Origin: Fredinandcohnia onubensis | Lineage (GTDB): Bacteria; Bacillota; Bacilli; Bacillales; Bacillaceae_L | Reading direction: 5' to 3' | DNA length: 64,000 nucleotides | Assembly: GCF_002734285.1 (NCBI RefSeq) | Contig: NZ_NSEA01000019.1 | Coordinates: 166,212 to 230,211 of the forward strand | Part shown: piece by piece, positions 50,992-59,351 of the stretch | Position numbering within the stretch: position 1 is the first letter of the stretch | Layout: each line of letters opens with the position of its first letter | Translations under genes and position numbers: made by a program | Notes under the pieces: model-generated | Databases searched by the model: none | Told to the model about the DNA's origin: nothing | Seen by the model: only the letters and a program-made list of their open reading frames with translations

Positions 50992-52131
50992 ATGGCCACC
51001 AAAGGGCTTGATATTAAAGTTCTTGATTCAATTTTGGAAAAAATGGTGCATACCGTTGATCATAGTAAAGAAGAGATTTTTCGGATTGGCGAGCAATCAC
51101 GCCAAGAATTTATCAGTTTAACCGACGAGTTAAAGGAAATAAAGGAACGTGTAGGAACGATTATTGATGAAGTAGATAAGCTTGAAGTCCATACACGTTT
51201 TGCTAGAAAGCGCCTTTCTGAGGTAAGCAGTCATTTCAATAAGTATTCGGAAGAGGAAATCCGTAATGCATATGAGAAGGCGCATGACCTGCAAATGCAG
51301 TTGACTGTAGTAAGGCAGGAAGAAAAGCAGCTGCGTGATCGTCGCGATGAGCTTGAAAGACGATTGGTTGGTTTAAATGAAACAATTGAACGCGCAGACC
51401 ATCTTGTTGGACAGATTTCTGTTGTGCTTAATTATTTAAATAGTGACTTTAAATTGGTTGGCGAAATTTTAGAAGATGCTCAGCAAAAGCAGGCTTTCGG
51501 ACTTAAGATTATTGAGGCGCAGGAAGAAGAACGTCGTAAGCTTTCTCGTGAGATTCATGATGGACCGGCCCAGATGCTTGCAAATGTCATGCTGCGTTCA
51601 CAAATCATTGATAAGGTGTATCGAGAAAGTCCGGAGCAAGGTGTGAAGGAAATACATGATTTACGTAAAATGGTCCGGTCTGCGCTATATGAGGTTCGTC
51701 GTATCATTTATGACTTACGTCCGATGGCATTGGATGATCTTGGATTAGTTCCGACCCTCAAAAAGTACCTGTCCACAATCGAAGAATATAATGGCGACAC
51801 TACAATTTCATTTACATTTATTGGATCTGAGCAGAGAATTCCATCAAAATTTGAGGTAGCTCTATTCCGTATGGTTCAAGAAGCTGTCCAAAATGCACTA
51901 AAGCATGCGGAGGCACGTGAAATCGTCGTGAAGCTTGAAATAAGTAGAAATCATGTAACGGTTATCGTAAAAGACAATGGAAAAGGCTTTGATATCCGAG
52001 AAAAGAAGAAGGACTCGTTTGGCTTAATTGGGATGAGAGAACGAGTAGATTTACTGGATGGAAATCTTACCATTGATTCAAGTGTTGGTGCTGGTACAAT
52101 TGTAATGATACAGGTACCGATTGAAGTTTGA
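50992..52131 (+). CDS. degS: Sensor histidine kinase DegS
   Basis: Cytosolic kinase that phosphorylates DegU and thereby governs exoenzymes, competence, motility and biofilm genes. 379 residues without membrane helix, as in B. subtilis. Residues about 15-170 form the coiled-coil sensor domain; SREIHDGPAQMLAN carries the phospho-accepting His189, the same residue number as B. subtilis DegS. The HATPase domain shows MVQEAVQNALKHA (N box) and VIVKDNGKGFD (G1), then SFGLIGMRERV. A TATAAT at 50968-50973 and the strong site GGAGGTGG precede the ATG. degU follows after about 190 bp. Confidence 0.95.
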   Translation: MATKGLDIKVLDSILEKMVHTVDHSKEEIFRIGEQSRQEFISLTDELKEIKERVGTIIDEVDKLEVHTRFARKRLSEVSSHFNKYSEEEIRNAYEKAHDLQMQLTVVRQEEKQLRDRRDELERRLVGLNETIERADHLVGQISVVLNYLNSDFKLVGEILEDAQQKQAFGLKIIEAQEEERRKLSREIHDGPAQMLANVMLRSQIIDKVYRESPEQGVKEIHDLRKMVRSALYEVRRIIYDLRPMALDDLGLVPTLKKYLSTIEEYNGDTTISFTFIGSEQRIPSKFEVALFRMVQEAVQNALKHAEAREIVVKLEISRNHVTVIVKDNGKGFDIREKKKDSFGLIGMRERVDLLDGNLTIDSSVGAGTIVMIQVPIEV

Positions 52132-52321
52132 TTTTCCCTTTTCAACCGTGAGAAAATTTCGGTAATTCATGATACGTTACAAGAAATGGTCCAACTACTA
52201 TATGCTGCTTATTTATATAGGAAAAATAAGATTAATCTTACTAATTTGGTCTGTTAATACTGCTTTAGGAGTATTGACCGAAATTGCCTCATTTGTAAAA
52301 TGAAAGGGGGAGGCGTTATTT

Positions 52322-53011
52322 ATGAAAACAAGCATAGTTATTATTGATGATCACCAATTATTTCGCGAAGGTGTAAAACGAATACTAGATTTTGAACCAA
52401 CCTTTCAAGTCGTAGCAGAGGGTGACGATGGGGAACAGGCGTTAGCACTCATTGAGCAGCATAAGCCTGATGTTGTCATCATGGATATCAACATGCCTAA
52501 CTTGAACGGGATTGAAGCAACGAAACAATTGATTGAAACTTACCCTGATACGAAGGTCATTATTTTATCCATCCACGATGATGAAAGCTATGTGACGCAT
52601 GCCCTAAAAACTGGAGCAACTGGTTATTTATTAAAAGAAATGGATGCGGATTCTCTAGTCGAAGCGGTTAAAGTCGTAGCAGAGGGTGGATCTTACTTGC
52701 ATCCAAGAGTAACACATAATTTAGTAAAAGAATTCCGTCGACTTGCTGTTGCAAGTGGCCAATCCGTTTCATCGCATTCACATGCAACAATGGAGGTTCG
52801 CCGCCCATTGCATCTATTAACGAGAAGAGAATGCGAGGTTCTCCAGCTATTAACGGATGGACGTAGCAACCGCGGTATTGGTGACGACTTATATATCAGT
52901 GAAAAAACGGTTAAAAACCACGTAAGTAACATCCTGCAAAAAATGAACGTAAACGACCGTACCCAGGCTGTTGTAGTTGCGATTAAAAATGGCTGGGTTG
53001 AGGTTAAATAA
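52322..53011 (+). CDS. degU: Response regulator DegU
   Basis: A 229-residue NarL/FixJ-type regulator. The receiver domain (residues 1-120) has the acidic pair at IIDDHQLF and the phosphorylated Asp55 in [10 protein letters not shown]. The C-terminal LuxR-type helix-turn-helix contains [39 protein letters not shown]. The order and sequence match B. subtilis DegU. A 190-bp leader separates it from degS, room for its own promoter. GAAAGGGGGAGG stands before the ATG. Its targets in this window could include comFA, flagellar and envelope genes, but no operator is identified. Confidence 0.96.
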   Translation: MKTSIVIIDDHQLFREGVKRILDFEPTFQVVAEGDDGEQALALIEQHKPDVVIMDINMPNLNGIEATKQLIETYPDTKVIILSIHDDESYVTHALKTGATGYLLKEMDADSLVEAVKVVAEGGSYLHPRVTHNLVKEFRRLAVASGQSVSSHSHATMEVRRPLHLLTRRECEVLQLLTDGRSNRGIGDDLYISEKTVKNHVSNILQKMNVNDRTQAVVVAIKNGWVEVK

Positions 53012-53023
53012 TAGAATAGGTTG

Positions 53024-53060
53024 GAAAGCTAAGCTCTTGTGATGGGCTTGGCTTTTTTGT
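53024..53060 (+). terminator. Intrinsic terminator after degU
   Basis: AAAGCTAAGCTC pairs with GGGCTTGGCTTT by G-U and standard pairs, then TTTTGTTT. Confidence 0.8.
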
Positions 53061-53208
53061 TTATTGTTAGGGGATAAATACGTAAAAACATCTATTGTAA
53101 CTTCTTATCATAGCCTGTCTAACATATACATATTATAACAAGTGACATCCCCGTCAATATCATTTAAAATGGAAACTATAATGAAAATCAGACAGGAAGG
53201 TAAAATAT

Positions 53209-54051
53209 ATGAAAACGGCGATTGTAACTGATAGTACAGCTTACATACCACTGGAACTCCGTGAGAAACTTAATATACATATGATTCCGCTAAGTGTCGT
53301 ATTTGATGATGAAAGCTACCGCGAGGAAGTCGACATTACAGCGGAGGCGTTTTATGAAGAACTGAAGGCTCGTAAGGAATTGCCAACAACTTCACAGCCA
53401 CCAATTGGTGAATTCGTAGAGCTTTTTGAAAAGCTTGGAAAAGAAAATGATGCTGTCATCAGCATTCATCTCTCAAGTGGAATTAGCGGAACTTACCAAG
53501 GTTCCGTGACAGCGGGTGAAATGGTAGAGGGAGTAAAGGTTTACTCATTTGATTCTGAAATCAGCTGTATTGTACAGGGCTTTTATGCGCTAGAGGCTGC
53601 GGAAATGGCGAACGAAGGTAAGTCTGCTGAAGAAATAGTAGCTCGACTCGAAGAAATGAAACTAACCATGAGGGCTTACTTTATGGTAGATGATCTTACG
53701 AATCTTCAACGGGGTGGTCGTTTGAGCGGGGCAGCTGCTTTTGTTGGAAGCTTGCTTCAGGTGAAACCAATCCTTAACTTCGAGGATAAAGTAATAGTAC
53801 CTTTTGAAAAAATTCGCACACGTAAAAAAGCATTAAATCGCGTGTTCGAATTGTTTGATGAAGATGCAAGTAAAGGCGTGCCAATGCGAGCTGCACTGAT
53901 TCACGCAAACATCGAGGAAGAAGCCAAGCAACTAAAGGCTGAGCTTGAAAAGAAATACCCGCATGTTGAGTTTTTGCTAAGTTATTTTGGCCCTGTGATT
54001 GGAACCCATCTAGGTGAAGGAGCGATTGGGTTGGGGTGGTATCAGAAATAA
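53209..54051 (+). CDS. DegV family fatty-acid-binding protein
   Basis: A 280-residue EDD-fold protein. DegV/FakB proteins hold a fatty acid and present it to the kinase FakA. Family motifs are AIVTDSTAYIP at the start, the TSQPPIGEF loop that covers the fatty acid head, SIHLSSGISGTYQGS with the serine pair binding the carboxylate, and IGTHLGEGAIGLGW at the end. It equals B. subtilis yviA by position between degU and comFA. AGGAAGG precedes the ATG. Which fatty acid it binds is not readable. Confidence 0.93.
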   Translation: MKTAIVTDSTAYIPLELREKLNIHMIPLSVVFDDESYREEVDITAEAFYEELKARKELPTTSQPPIGEFVELFEKLGKENDAVISIHLSSGISGTYQGSVTAGEMVEGVKVYSFDSEISCIVQGFYALEAAEMANEGKSAEEIVARLEEMKLTMRAYFMVDDLTNLQRGGRLSGAAAFVGSLLQVKPILNFEDKVIVPFEKIRTRKKALNRVFELFDEDASKGVPMRAALIHANIEEEAKQLKAELEKKYPHVEFLLSYFGPVIGTHLGEGAIGLGWYQK

Positions 54052-54059
54052 AGATTTTG

Positions 54060-54081
54060 GCGCCGTACTTGGATGCGGCGC
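54060..54081. repeat. GC hairpin after degV
   Basis: GCGCCG pairs with CGGCGC around a 10-nt loop, followed by TGTTTGCG. Possibly the terminator of degV, though the T run is short. Confidence 0.5.
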
Positions 54082-54091
54082 TGTTTGCGAC

Positions 54092-54122
54092 AAAAAAAGA
54101 AATTAGGATGTGCTCCTAATTT
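54092..54122 (-). terminator. Intrinsic terminator of the small membrane gene (minus strand)
   Basis: Minus strand: AATTAGGA pairs with TCCTAATT, then TCTTTTTTT. The stem overlaps the stop codon of the gene. Confidence 0.8.
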
Positions 54123-54352
54123 TTAAGTAATTGTTCATTTTGTGGGGCTTTTTCTTTATTTTCCTCGACGGGAACCTTTTTATACTCATAGCTACTATAT
54201 AAACTTAGCACAACGAAATAGACTAACAACAGAACTGTCCATGTTGAGGACGTAATTTGAATTTTCTCTTGGAATAATACTGCCATTGCCCCTATGAGTA
54301 GAATCGAACCGATGCAAAGCAACAACCCATGCTTTATAATCCATTTCATCAT
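54116..54352 (-). CDS. Small membrane protein, 78 residues
   Basis: Not recognised. Two hydrophobic helices (GLLLCIGSILLIGAMAVLF and TWTVLLLVYFVVLSLYSSY) form a hairpin, followed by a charged tail (EYKKVPVEENKEKAPQNEQ). The ATG pair at the start has AGGTAGGG at a fair distance. A terminator covers the stop. It sits between degV and comFA on the opposite strand. No function can be proposed. Confidence 0.65.
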   Translation of the reverse strand: MMKWIIKHGLLLCIGSILLIGAMAVLFQEKIQITSSTWTVLLLVYFVVLSLYSSYEYKKVPVEENKEKAPQNEQLLKN

Positions 54353-54554
54353 TTCAATCCCTACCTTTCATTATATTAATCTCCCCCAATGATTGGATTA
54401 TTAAACATAAAATTGTGACGTTAGCTATATTTTTAGTTTTGACATCTATTTTTGTGGAGAATTTTCTATATGCTGTAGAATACATCGCACAAAGTCGCAA
54501 AGATACTAACCAATGGCATATATAAACGACATTAGCAGTGAATGGAGGTTACCC

Positions 54555-56045
54555 ATGAGATTTTTACTAGAAAACAAAATATTAATCCCCGAACCATTAT
54601 CGAACAAGCCAGGAGCGAAACGAATTTCGGACCATGAATCTGGATGCCCTCAACCACAAAATCCTTCTTATGACTACTCTCCAGAACTCCAAGAACTACT
54701 CTACGGCAAGCAACTCCTACTCGAAGAAATACCATTTTCCCTTGAAGACGTACATCAACATTATTTGAATGGTTTTGTTCACTATCGAAAATGTATCAAG
54801 AAAACGAAAGAAGGGTATTCATGTGTCCGCTGTGGCAATTCAGATCAAAAGCTTATTGCGTCGTTTGGTTGTGCAAGATGTCAGCAGGAATGCACGTATT
54901 GTCGGAAATGCATTAATATGGGGCGAATGAGTGAGTGTACGGTTATGGTAAGTTGGGCGGGACCAAGTCCGACAGAAAAAATCCCCGATAAGCCACTTGT
55001 ATGGAAAGGAACACTCTCAGCTGGACAGCAAAAAGCATCCAATGAACTTATTCAAGCGGTTCAGTCCAATGATCAACTCCTGATTTGGGCTGTATGTGGA
55101 GCGGGAAAAACGGAAATTCTGTTTGAAGGAATTGAAACAGCACTTCAAGCGGATAAAAAGGTTTGTATCGCTACACCGCGAACCGATGTCGTCATCGAAC
55201 TGGCCCCTCGAATAAAAGCCGCATTTCCACAGGTTGATGTAATTGCCTTATATGGAGGAAGCGAGGACCGCGACAAGACAGCCCCCATCACACTCTCTAC
55301 AACCCACCAATTGCTTCGCTTTTACAAAGCCTTCGACTTGGTCATCGTCGATGAAGTGGACGCCTTCCCGTATTCCGTGGAACCAATGCTTCAATACGCC
55401 GTTAACCAAGCGAAAAAGGATATCGCCTCGACCATCTACCTCACCGCAACTCCGAACAAAACATGGAAAAATGAAATTTCAGCTGGGAAAAGAAAAGCTG
55501 TTACGATTCCGGCTAGGTATCATCGTCATCCATTGCCTGTGCCTGAATATGTATGGTGTGGAAACTGGGAAAAGAGACTAAAAAAGAAGAGGCTACCAGG
55601 GAATGTGATGGATTGGATTAAGGTACATCTTGATATAGGAAAACAAGCCTTCCTGTTTGTCCCCCGAATTACGTATCTAGAAAGCATTGTTCAAATTTCA
55701 CAAAACCTCGACCCACGAATACAAGGCGTCCATGCCGAGGACCCCGAGCGCAAAGATAAGGTAGCACGCTTCCGCACTGGAGAAATCCCAATTCTAGTCA
55801 CAACGACCATTTTAGAAAGAGGAGTAACCGTTCCGAATATTGATGTGGCTGTTTTGGGCGCGGAGGATCGAATTTTTACGGAGAGCGCCTTGGTCCAAAT
55901 TTCAGGACGGGTTGGCCGCAGCGCTCAATTTCCGACCGGTGAGATTTTATTTTTTCATTTCGGTAAAACAAGAGAAATGTTAAAGGCGAAACAACATATT
56001 GAAAAAATGAACAAAGAGGCCCTCCAAAACGGCTTCATAGATTGA
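54555..56045 (+). CDS. comFA: ComFA, DNA translocation ATPase of natural competence
   Basis: Membrane-associated DEAD-box-like ATPase that helps pull single-stranded DNA into the cell during transformation. The start at 54555 has GGAGGT 5 nt upstream; an in-frame ATG 42 bases earlier has none. About 496 residues. The N-terminal zinc finger has four Cys in two CxxC pairs (SCVRCGN, FGCARCQ) with further CTYCRKC. Walker A is CGAGKTE, Walker B is VIVDEVDAF, motif III is YLTATP, and motif VI QISGRVGRSAQFPTGE. In B. subtilis comFA is driven by ComK; I found no certain ComK box here. The next gene is a sortase instead of comFB. Confidence 0.94.
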   Translation: MRFLLENKILIPEPLSNKPGAKRISDHESGCPQPQNPSYDYSPELQELLYGKQLLLEEIPFSLEDVHQHYLNGFVHYRKCIKKTKEGYSCVRCGNSDQKLIASFGCARCQQECTYCRKCINMGRMSECTVMVSWAGPSPTEKIPDKPLVWKGTLSAGQQKASNELIQAVQSNDQLLIWAVCGAGKTEILFEGIETALQADKKVCIATPRTDVVIELAPRIKAAFPQVDVIALYGGSEDRDKTAPITLSTTHQLLRFYKAFDLVIVDEVDAFPYSVEPMLQYAVNQAKKDIASTIYLTATPNKTWKNEISAGKRKAVTIPARYHRHPLPVPEYVWCGNWEKRLKKKRLPGNVMDWIKVHLDIGKQAFLFVPRITYLESIVQISQNLDPRIQGVHAEDPERKDKVARFRTGEIPILVTTTILERGVTVPNIDVAVLGAEDRIFTESALVQISGRVGRSAQFPTGEILFFHFGKTREMLKAKQHIEKMNKEALQNGFID

Positions 56046-56111
56046 TTTTGTAGCCCATTTTGATTATGATTAAAGATAACGGACAAAGAACGAAAATGGT
56101 GGTGATTTCCA

Positions 56112-56699
56112 GTGAAAAAGGTTGTTTATACGTTTGCGCTTTTGTTAATCATCGGTGGGGTTTCATTGACAGGCTACTCGATTTTTCAAATTTGGGATTC
56201 AAATCAGGCACAAAAAGAAGCGTTGGTTCAGGCAGAGGAACTCATTTCAGCTCCTCCTGTAGAGGAAGAAGCAGAGAAGGAAATTGTGATTCCAACCTTT
56301 GAAAAAGGCGATACAATGGGAGTTTTAGAAGTTCCAAAGCTTGGCGAGAAAATGCCAATCATCGAAGGAACGGATGAGGATGAGCTTGCAAAGGGTGTGG
56401 GGCATTATCTTGGCACTGCGCTACCGACGCAAAACGATCAAATCGTTCTCTCAGGACACCGTGATACAACTTTTAGACGCTTTGATGAACTTGCAATCGG
56501 TGACACATTTGTTGTGAAAATGCCCTATGGTGACTTTACCTATGAAATTGTTGACACAAAAATCGTGGATGCGGATGACCGGACCATTATTAAATCAACG
56601 GCGCCAAACGAGGAGCTTGTTGTGACAACCTGTTATCCATTCGGATACATTGGAGACGCGCCACACCGCTTTATTTTTTATGGAAAAATGGTAAATTGA
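56112..56699 (+). CDS. Class D sortase, orphan, within the comF locus
   Basis: A 195-residue membrane-anchored transpeptidase with GTG start. One N-terminal helix (VVYTFALLLIIGGVSLTGYS) precedes the catalytic domain, which has His116 in LSGHRDTTF, Cys174 in VVTTCYPF and Arg186 in PHRFIFYGK. It resembles the sortase near 24 kb but no protein with a sorting signal is encoded beside it, so it must act on substrates from elsewhere. It stands between comFA and comFB, which are adjacent in B. subtilis, and ends with a terminator, so it splits the comF operon. Confidence 0.92.
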   Translation: MKKVVYTFALLLIIGGVSLTGYSIFQIWDSNQAQKEALVQAEELISAPPVEEEAEKEIVIPTFEKGDTMGVLEVPKLGEKMPIIEGTDEDELAKGVGHYLGTALPTQNDQIVLSGHRDTTFRRFDELAIGDTFVVKMPYGDFTYEIVDTKIVDADDRTIIKSTAPNEELVVTTCYPFGYIGDAPHRFIFYGKMVN

Positions 56700-56706
56700 C
56701 CTTGTG

Positions 56707-56743
56707 ACCCCTAAGCTGGACAAATTCTGGCATAGGGGTTTTT
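56707..56743 (+). terminator. Intrinsic terminator after the orphan sortase
   Basis: ACCCCT pairs with AGGGGT around a loop of about 20 nt, followed by a T run. It separates comFA-sortase from comFB-comFC. Confidence 0.65.
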
Positions 56744-56884
56744 GGATAGTGCCAAAGGATTATTTTTCATTCGTTTAAAAGGAATAATATAAGGTTCTGT
56801 CAAATTAGTAAGGAGACCAAAATTATTTCCAATTTATGTGTATTATGTGATAATGAAAATGATAGATAGAATGGAGAGGTTCAT

Positions 56885-57166
56885 ATGAAGGTTTTTAATG
56901 CAATGGAGCCATTAGTAGCTGAAGCAATCAATGATAACTGGTCTGAATTTAACCTGCCTTGTAAATGTGAACAATGTAAAAATGATGTGTTTGCCCTCAC
57001 GCTTAATAATATACCACCGCGTTATGTTTCGAAAGATAGTGGTATGGCGTATGTTCGGGCTCAATATTTTAATAAACAAATGATGGCGAATATCTATGTG
57101 AAAATTGCAGAAGCCGTGAAAATTGTAGCAAAAAATCCTCAATGCGCTAATTTTCAAAGGAGCTAA
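56885..57166 (+). CDS. comFB: ComFB late competence protein
   Basis: A 93-residue protein of the ComFB family. It has two Cys pairs (LPCKCEQC with CxCxxC and a later C near the end) that bind zinc in the B. subtilis protein, and the conserved VFALTLNNIPPRYV stretch. Its role in competence is minor or unclear; ComFB-like domains elsewhere bind c-di-GMP or c-di-AMP. GGAGAGG stands before the ATG. It lies 3 bases before comFC, so the two are co-transcribed. Confidence 0.9.
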   Translation: MKVFNAMEPLVAEAINDNWSEFNLPCKCEQCKNDVFALTLNNIPPRYVSKDSGMAYVRAQYFNKQMMANIYVKIAEAVKIVAKNPQCANFQRS

Positions 57167-57169
57167 CCG

Positions 57170-57874
57170 ATGTCTACTTGTATTCTTTGTCATCAATATT
57201 TTGAAGAAGTGGATTCATGGGCGACCCTGTTTTCTTTAGTAGAACCTGATCCACTTTGTTCTTCTTGCAGTGAAAAATTTGAAAAAATAGAAGGTGAACT
57301 TTGCGAAAGTTGTGGTCGACCTTTTTCGGGTGTGGCTGATGAGTATCGTGAAGGAAACCTCTGCTATGACTGCGTTCGGTGGGAAAAAGATTTACACTGG
57401 CAAGGTATCCTCTCAAAGAACCGTTCGATTTACCTCTATAATGACTTTGCAAAAGACGTTATCTCCCTCTATAAATTCCGCGGTGATTTTGTGATTTCTT
57501 CTATATTTAAAACCCCTCTCAAAAAAGCTTTCAAAACTCATTTTAATTCTTCCTATCTTGTTGTTTCGATTCCATTAAGTGACGAGCGTTTGTATGAACG
57601 TGGATTTAACCAAGCAAAGGCGCTAGCAGCATTGTTGGATGTGCAGTTACATGAAGTGCTGGCGAGGACTCACTTTGAGAAACAATCGAAAAAGGGCCGT
57701 TCAGAGCGGATTTCTGGTGAAAATGTATTCCGAGTGACTGGAGAGGTTCAGGATAAGGAAATTTTGTTAGTGGATGATATTTATACAACGGGATCGACGC
57801 TAAGGCATGCGGGGAAGGAGTTACTAAAGGCTGGGGCGAAATCGGTTTCGTCGTTGACGTTGATGAGGGGGTAA
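57170..57874 (+). CDS. comFC: ComFC/ComF phosphoribosyltransferase-fold competence protein
   Basis: A 234-residue protein required for efficient transformation. The N-terminal zinc ribbon has four CxxC pairs (CILCHQ, LCSSCS, LCESCG, LCYDC). The C-terminal part is a type I phosphoribosyltransferase fold with LYERGFNQAKALA and the PRPP loop ILLVDDIYTTGSTLR. It probably works with ComFA and the DprA/RecA machinery in handling incoming DNA. AAAGGAG precedes the ATG. Confidence 0.93.
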   Translation: MSTCILCHQYFEEVDSWATLFSLVEPDPLCSSCSEKFEKIEGELCESCGRPFSGVADEYREGNLCYDCVRWEKDLHWQGILSKNRSIYLYNDFAKDVISLYKFRGDFVISSIFKTPLKKAFKTHFNSSYLVVSIPLSDERLYERGFNQAKALAALLDVQLHEVLARTHFEKQSKKGRSERISGENVFRVTGEVQDKEILLVDDIYTTGSTLRHAGKELLKAGAKSVSSLTLMRG

Positions 57875-57909
57875 GAATAGTAATATAATAAATTAAAGGA
57901 GTGATTTTA

Positions 57910-58143
57910 ATGAAGCCACTTAAAATTGAAGATCAAGAATTAAAAAATGCTATAACCTCAGGGGATTATTACTTGGAAGTAGGGAAACGAAAATTTATGT
58001 TGTTTGAAGTAGAAGAAGTCACAGATTCTAACGTTTATCATGTAACTGATGCTGAAGAAAAAAAACAATTACTAAAAGCTTTAAATGAAGAAAATCCAAT
58101 ATTATCTAATAAGGACGTTACTAGATTATTGGAGGGAAATTGA
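57910..58143 (+). CDS. Predicted antitoxin of a type II toxin-antitoxin pair
   Basis: A 77-residue acidic protein. It starts at the ATG with AAAGGAG 8 nt upstream. The sequence (MKPLKIEDQELKNAITSGDYY... then TDAEEKKQLLKALNEENPIL) has a beta-rich first half and a helical C-terminus, like small antitoxins that fold onto ParE/RelE toxins. Its stop overlaps the toxin start by one base (TGATG), the usual coupling in such pairs. The call rests mainly on the neighbour. It stands between comFC and the flagellar operon, where B. subtilis has none. Confidence 0.6.
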   Translation: MKPLKIEDQELKNAITSGDYYLEVGKRKFMLFEVEEVTDSNVYHVTDAEEKKQLLKALNEENPILSNKDVTRLLEGN

Positions 58144-58448
58144 TGGAAGTTCATTGGAGGAATTCAGCAGTACAATCATTGATTGAATTAGAAAATTGGC
58201 GATTAACAATGGATTTACCTAAGATAGGAAAGTTACTTCAAAAAATTATTAACAGTTACTTTAATGAACAGGATTTTTCCTTGTGTATCCCTGGCAAAAT
58301 AGTGTTTATAGATGGACTTCCTGTTGAACTTAGAATTGTCTTATTATCAGTAGGAAAATCTGATCCATATAGAGTATTTTATCGGCTTAGATCTGGAAAT
58401 GTAGAAATATACTTTGTAAAACATCCACGTCAAAAACCCCTAACATGA
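58143..58448 (+). CDS. ParE/RelE-superfamily toxin
   Basis: A 101-residue basic protein. It opens VHWRNSAVQSLIELENWR, the first helices of the ParE/RelE fold, and ends with the beta strands ELRIVLLSVGKSDPYRVFYR and VEIYFVKHPRQKP, in which R, F/Y and the terminal H and K stand at typical RelE/ParE places. Targets may be mRNA on the ribosome (RelE) or gyrase (ParE); sequence reading does not decide. GGAGGG lies 6 nt before the ATG at 58143. The module is probably a recent arrival at the comF-flagellar border. Confidence 0.68.
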   Translation: MEVHWRNSAVQSLIELENWRLTMDLPKIGKLLQKIINSYFNEQDFSLCIPGKIVFIDGLPVELRIVLLSVGKSDPYRVFYRLRSGNVEIYFVKHPRQKPLT

Positions 58449-58528
58449 ATCTACAAAGAAACCCACCTAAAGAAAATCCCAACATACTATTCTTGTTTAG
58501 GTTAATACATTTCAAAAAACTGTCACTA

Positions 58529-58556
58529 TAAACTCTTCTAAAATCACCGATATAAT
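58529..58556 (+). promoter_or_regulatory. Possible promoter of yvyF (SigD- or SigA-like)
   Basis: TAAA at 58529, a 13-bp spacer, then ACCGATAT at 58546-58553: the -10 fits SigD with one change but the spacing is short. The same bases contain TATAAT (58551-58556) for sigma-A. It is therefore uncertain which factor is used. Confidence 0.4.
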
Positions 58557-58590
58557 AGATAGAAAAAAGGTGGTCGAGGAGAGAATCAAT

Positions 58591-58998
58591 ATGGCGGAAC
58601 TAATGAATTGCCCAAATTGTGGCGGTCTTTTTGTAAAAACTAATCTACGTGATGTATGTGAAAAATGCTATAAAGAAGAGCAAATCGCGTTCGAAACGGT
58701 TTATACGTTTATTCGTAAAAAGGAAAATCGGACAGCAACCATCTTTGAGACCTCAGAGGGAACGGGTGTTGATGAGGAATTAATCATTAAATTTATTAAA
58801 AGCGGCCGTTTGCGTCTGGCGCAATTCCCAAACCTTGGATATCCATGTCATAAATGTCGCACCATAATTAGGGAAGGTAATTTATGCGACGACTGTACAA
58901 AGGAACTTCGTAGTGAATTATCGACTTTCGAAAAAGAACAGGAACGAATACGAGAACTGCGAATTCGTGAAAAAAGAACGTATTATGTTGATAAATAA
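58591..58998 (+). CDS. yvyF: YvyF, flagellar operon zinc-ribbon protein
   Basis: A 135-residue protein of the TIGR03826/YvyF family, first gene of the flgM operon in bacilli. Zinc-binding Cys pairs are in NCPNCGGLF, VCEKCYKEE, PCHKCR and LCDDCTKEL. A helix-turn-helix-like centre (TIFETSEGTGVDEELIIKFI) may bind DNA or protein; the C-terminus is a charged helix. Function unknown, though expression with flagellar genes is conserved. GAGGAGAG stands 7 nt before the chosen ATG. The next gene has its own SigD promoter. Confidence 0.9.
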   Translation: MAELMNCPNCGGLFVKTNLRDVCEKCYKEEQIAFETVYTFIRKKENRTATIFETSEGTGVDEELIIKFIKSGRLRLAQFPNLGYPCHKCRTIIREGNLCDDCTKELRSELSTFEKEQERIRELRIREKRTYYVDK

Positions 58999-59000
58999 TC

Positions 59001-59027
59001 TAAACTTTTTCATGTCGCTGCCGATAT
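59001..59027 (+). promoter_or_regulatory. SigD promoter of flgM
   Basis: TAAA (59001-59004), 15 bp, GCCGATAT (59020-59027): a full match to the Bacillus SigD consensus, including spacing. It starts inside the last codons and the gap after yvyF. FlgM is the SigD inhibitor, so this is negative feedback. Confidence 0.92.
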
Positions 59028-59070
59028 AATAAAAAAGGAATAAAGTTCGGATAGAAAGCGAGGTTTTACC

Positions 59071-59331
59071 ATGAAAATTAACCAGTTCGGACCAGTCGGA
59101 ATGAATCCATATAAAAAGCAAATGAACAAGGTTGCTGCTACCGAAAAGTCAACTCAAACGGATAAAGTTGAAATCTCTTCGGCTGCAAAACAGTTGCAGG
59201 AAACATCACCTATAACCGTTGAACGTCAACAAAAGGTTGAAGCCCTTAAGCAACAAGTTCAAAGCGGTACATATAAAGTAAACGCAGAGGACATTGCGAA
59301 AAGCGTATACGATTTTTATTTTAAAAAGTAA
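59071..59331 (+). CDS. flgM: Anti-sigma factor FlgM
   Basis: An 86-residue, mostly unstructured inhibitor that binds SigD until the hook-basal body is complete. The C-terminal half, KVEISSAAKQLQ and the helix VEALKQQVQSGTYKV followed by AEDIAKSVYDF, is the conserved sigma-binding part. It lies under a SigD promoter, so SigD limits itself. AGCGAGG precedes the ATG. flgN follows after about 20 bases. Confidence 0.95.
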   Translation: MKINQFGPVGMNPYKKQMNKVAATEKSTQTDKVEISSAAKQLQETSPITVERQQKVEALKQQVQSGTYKVNAEDIAKSVYDFYFKK

Positions 59332-59351
59332 TGTGAAAAAGGAGGGTCATT

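Noticed and set aside
54353..54554. ComK box upstream of comFA
   Set aside because: A-rich and T-rich runs exist but no pair of AAAA-N5-TTTT boxes with proper spacing; not reported as a feature.
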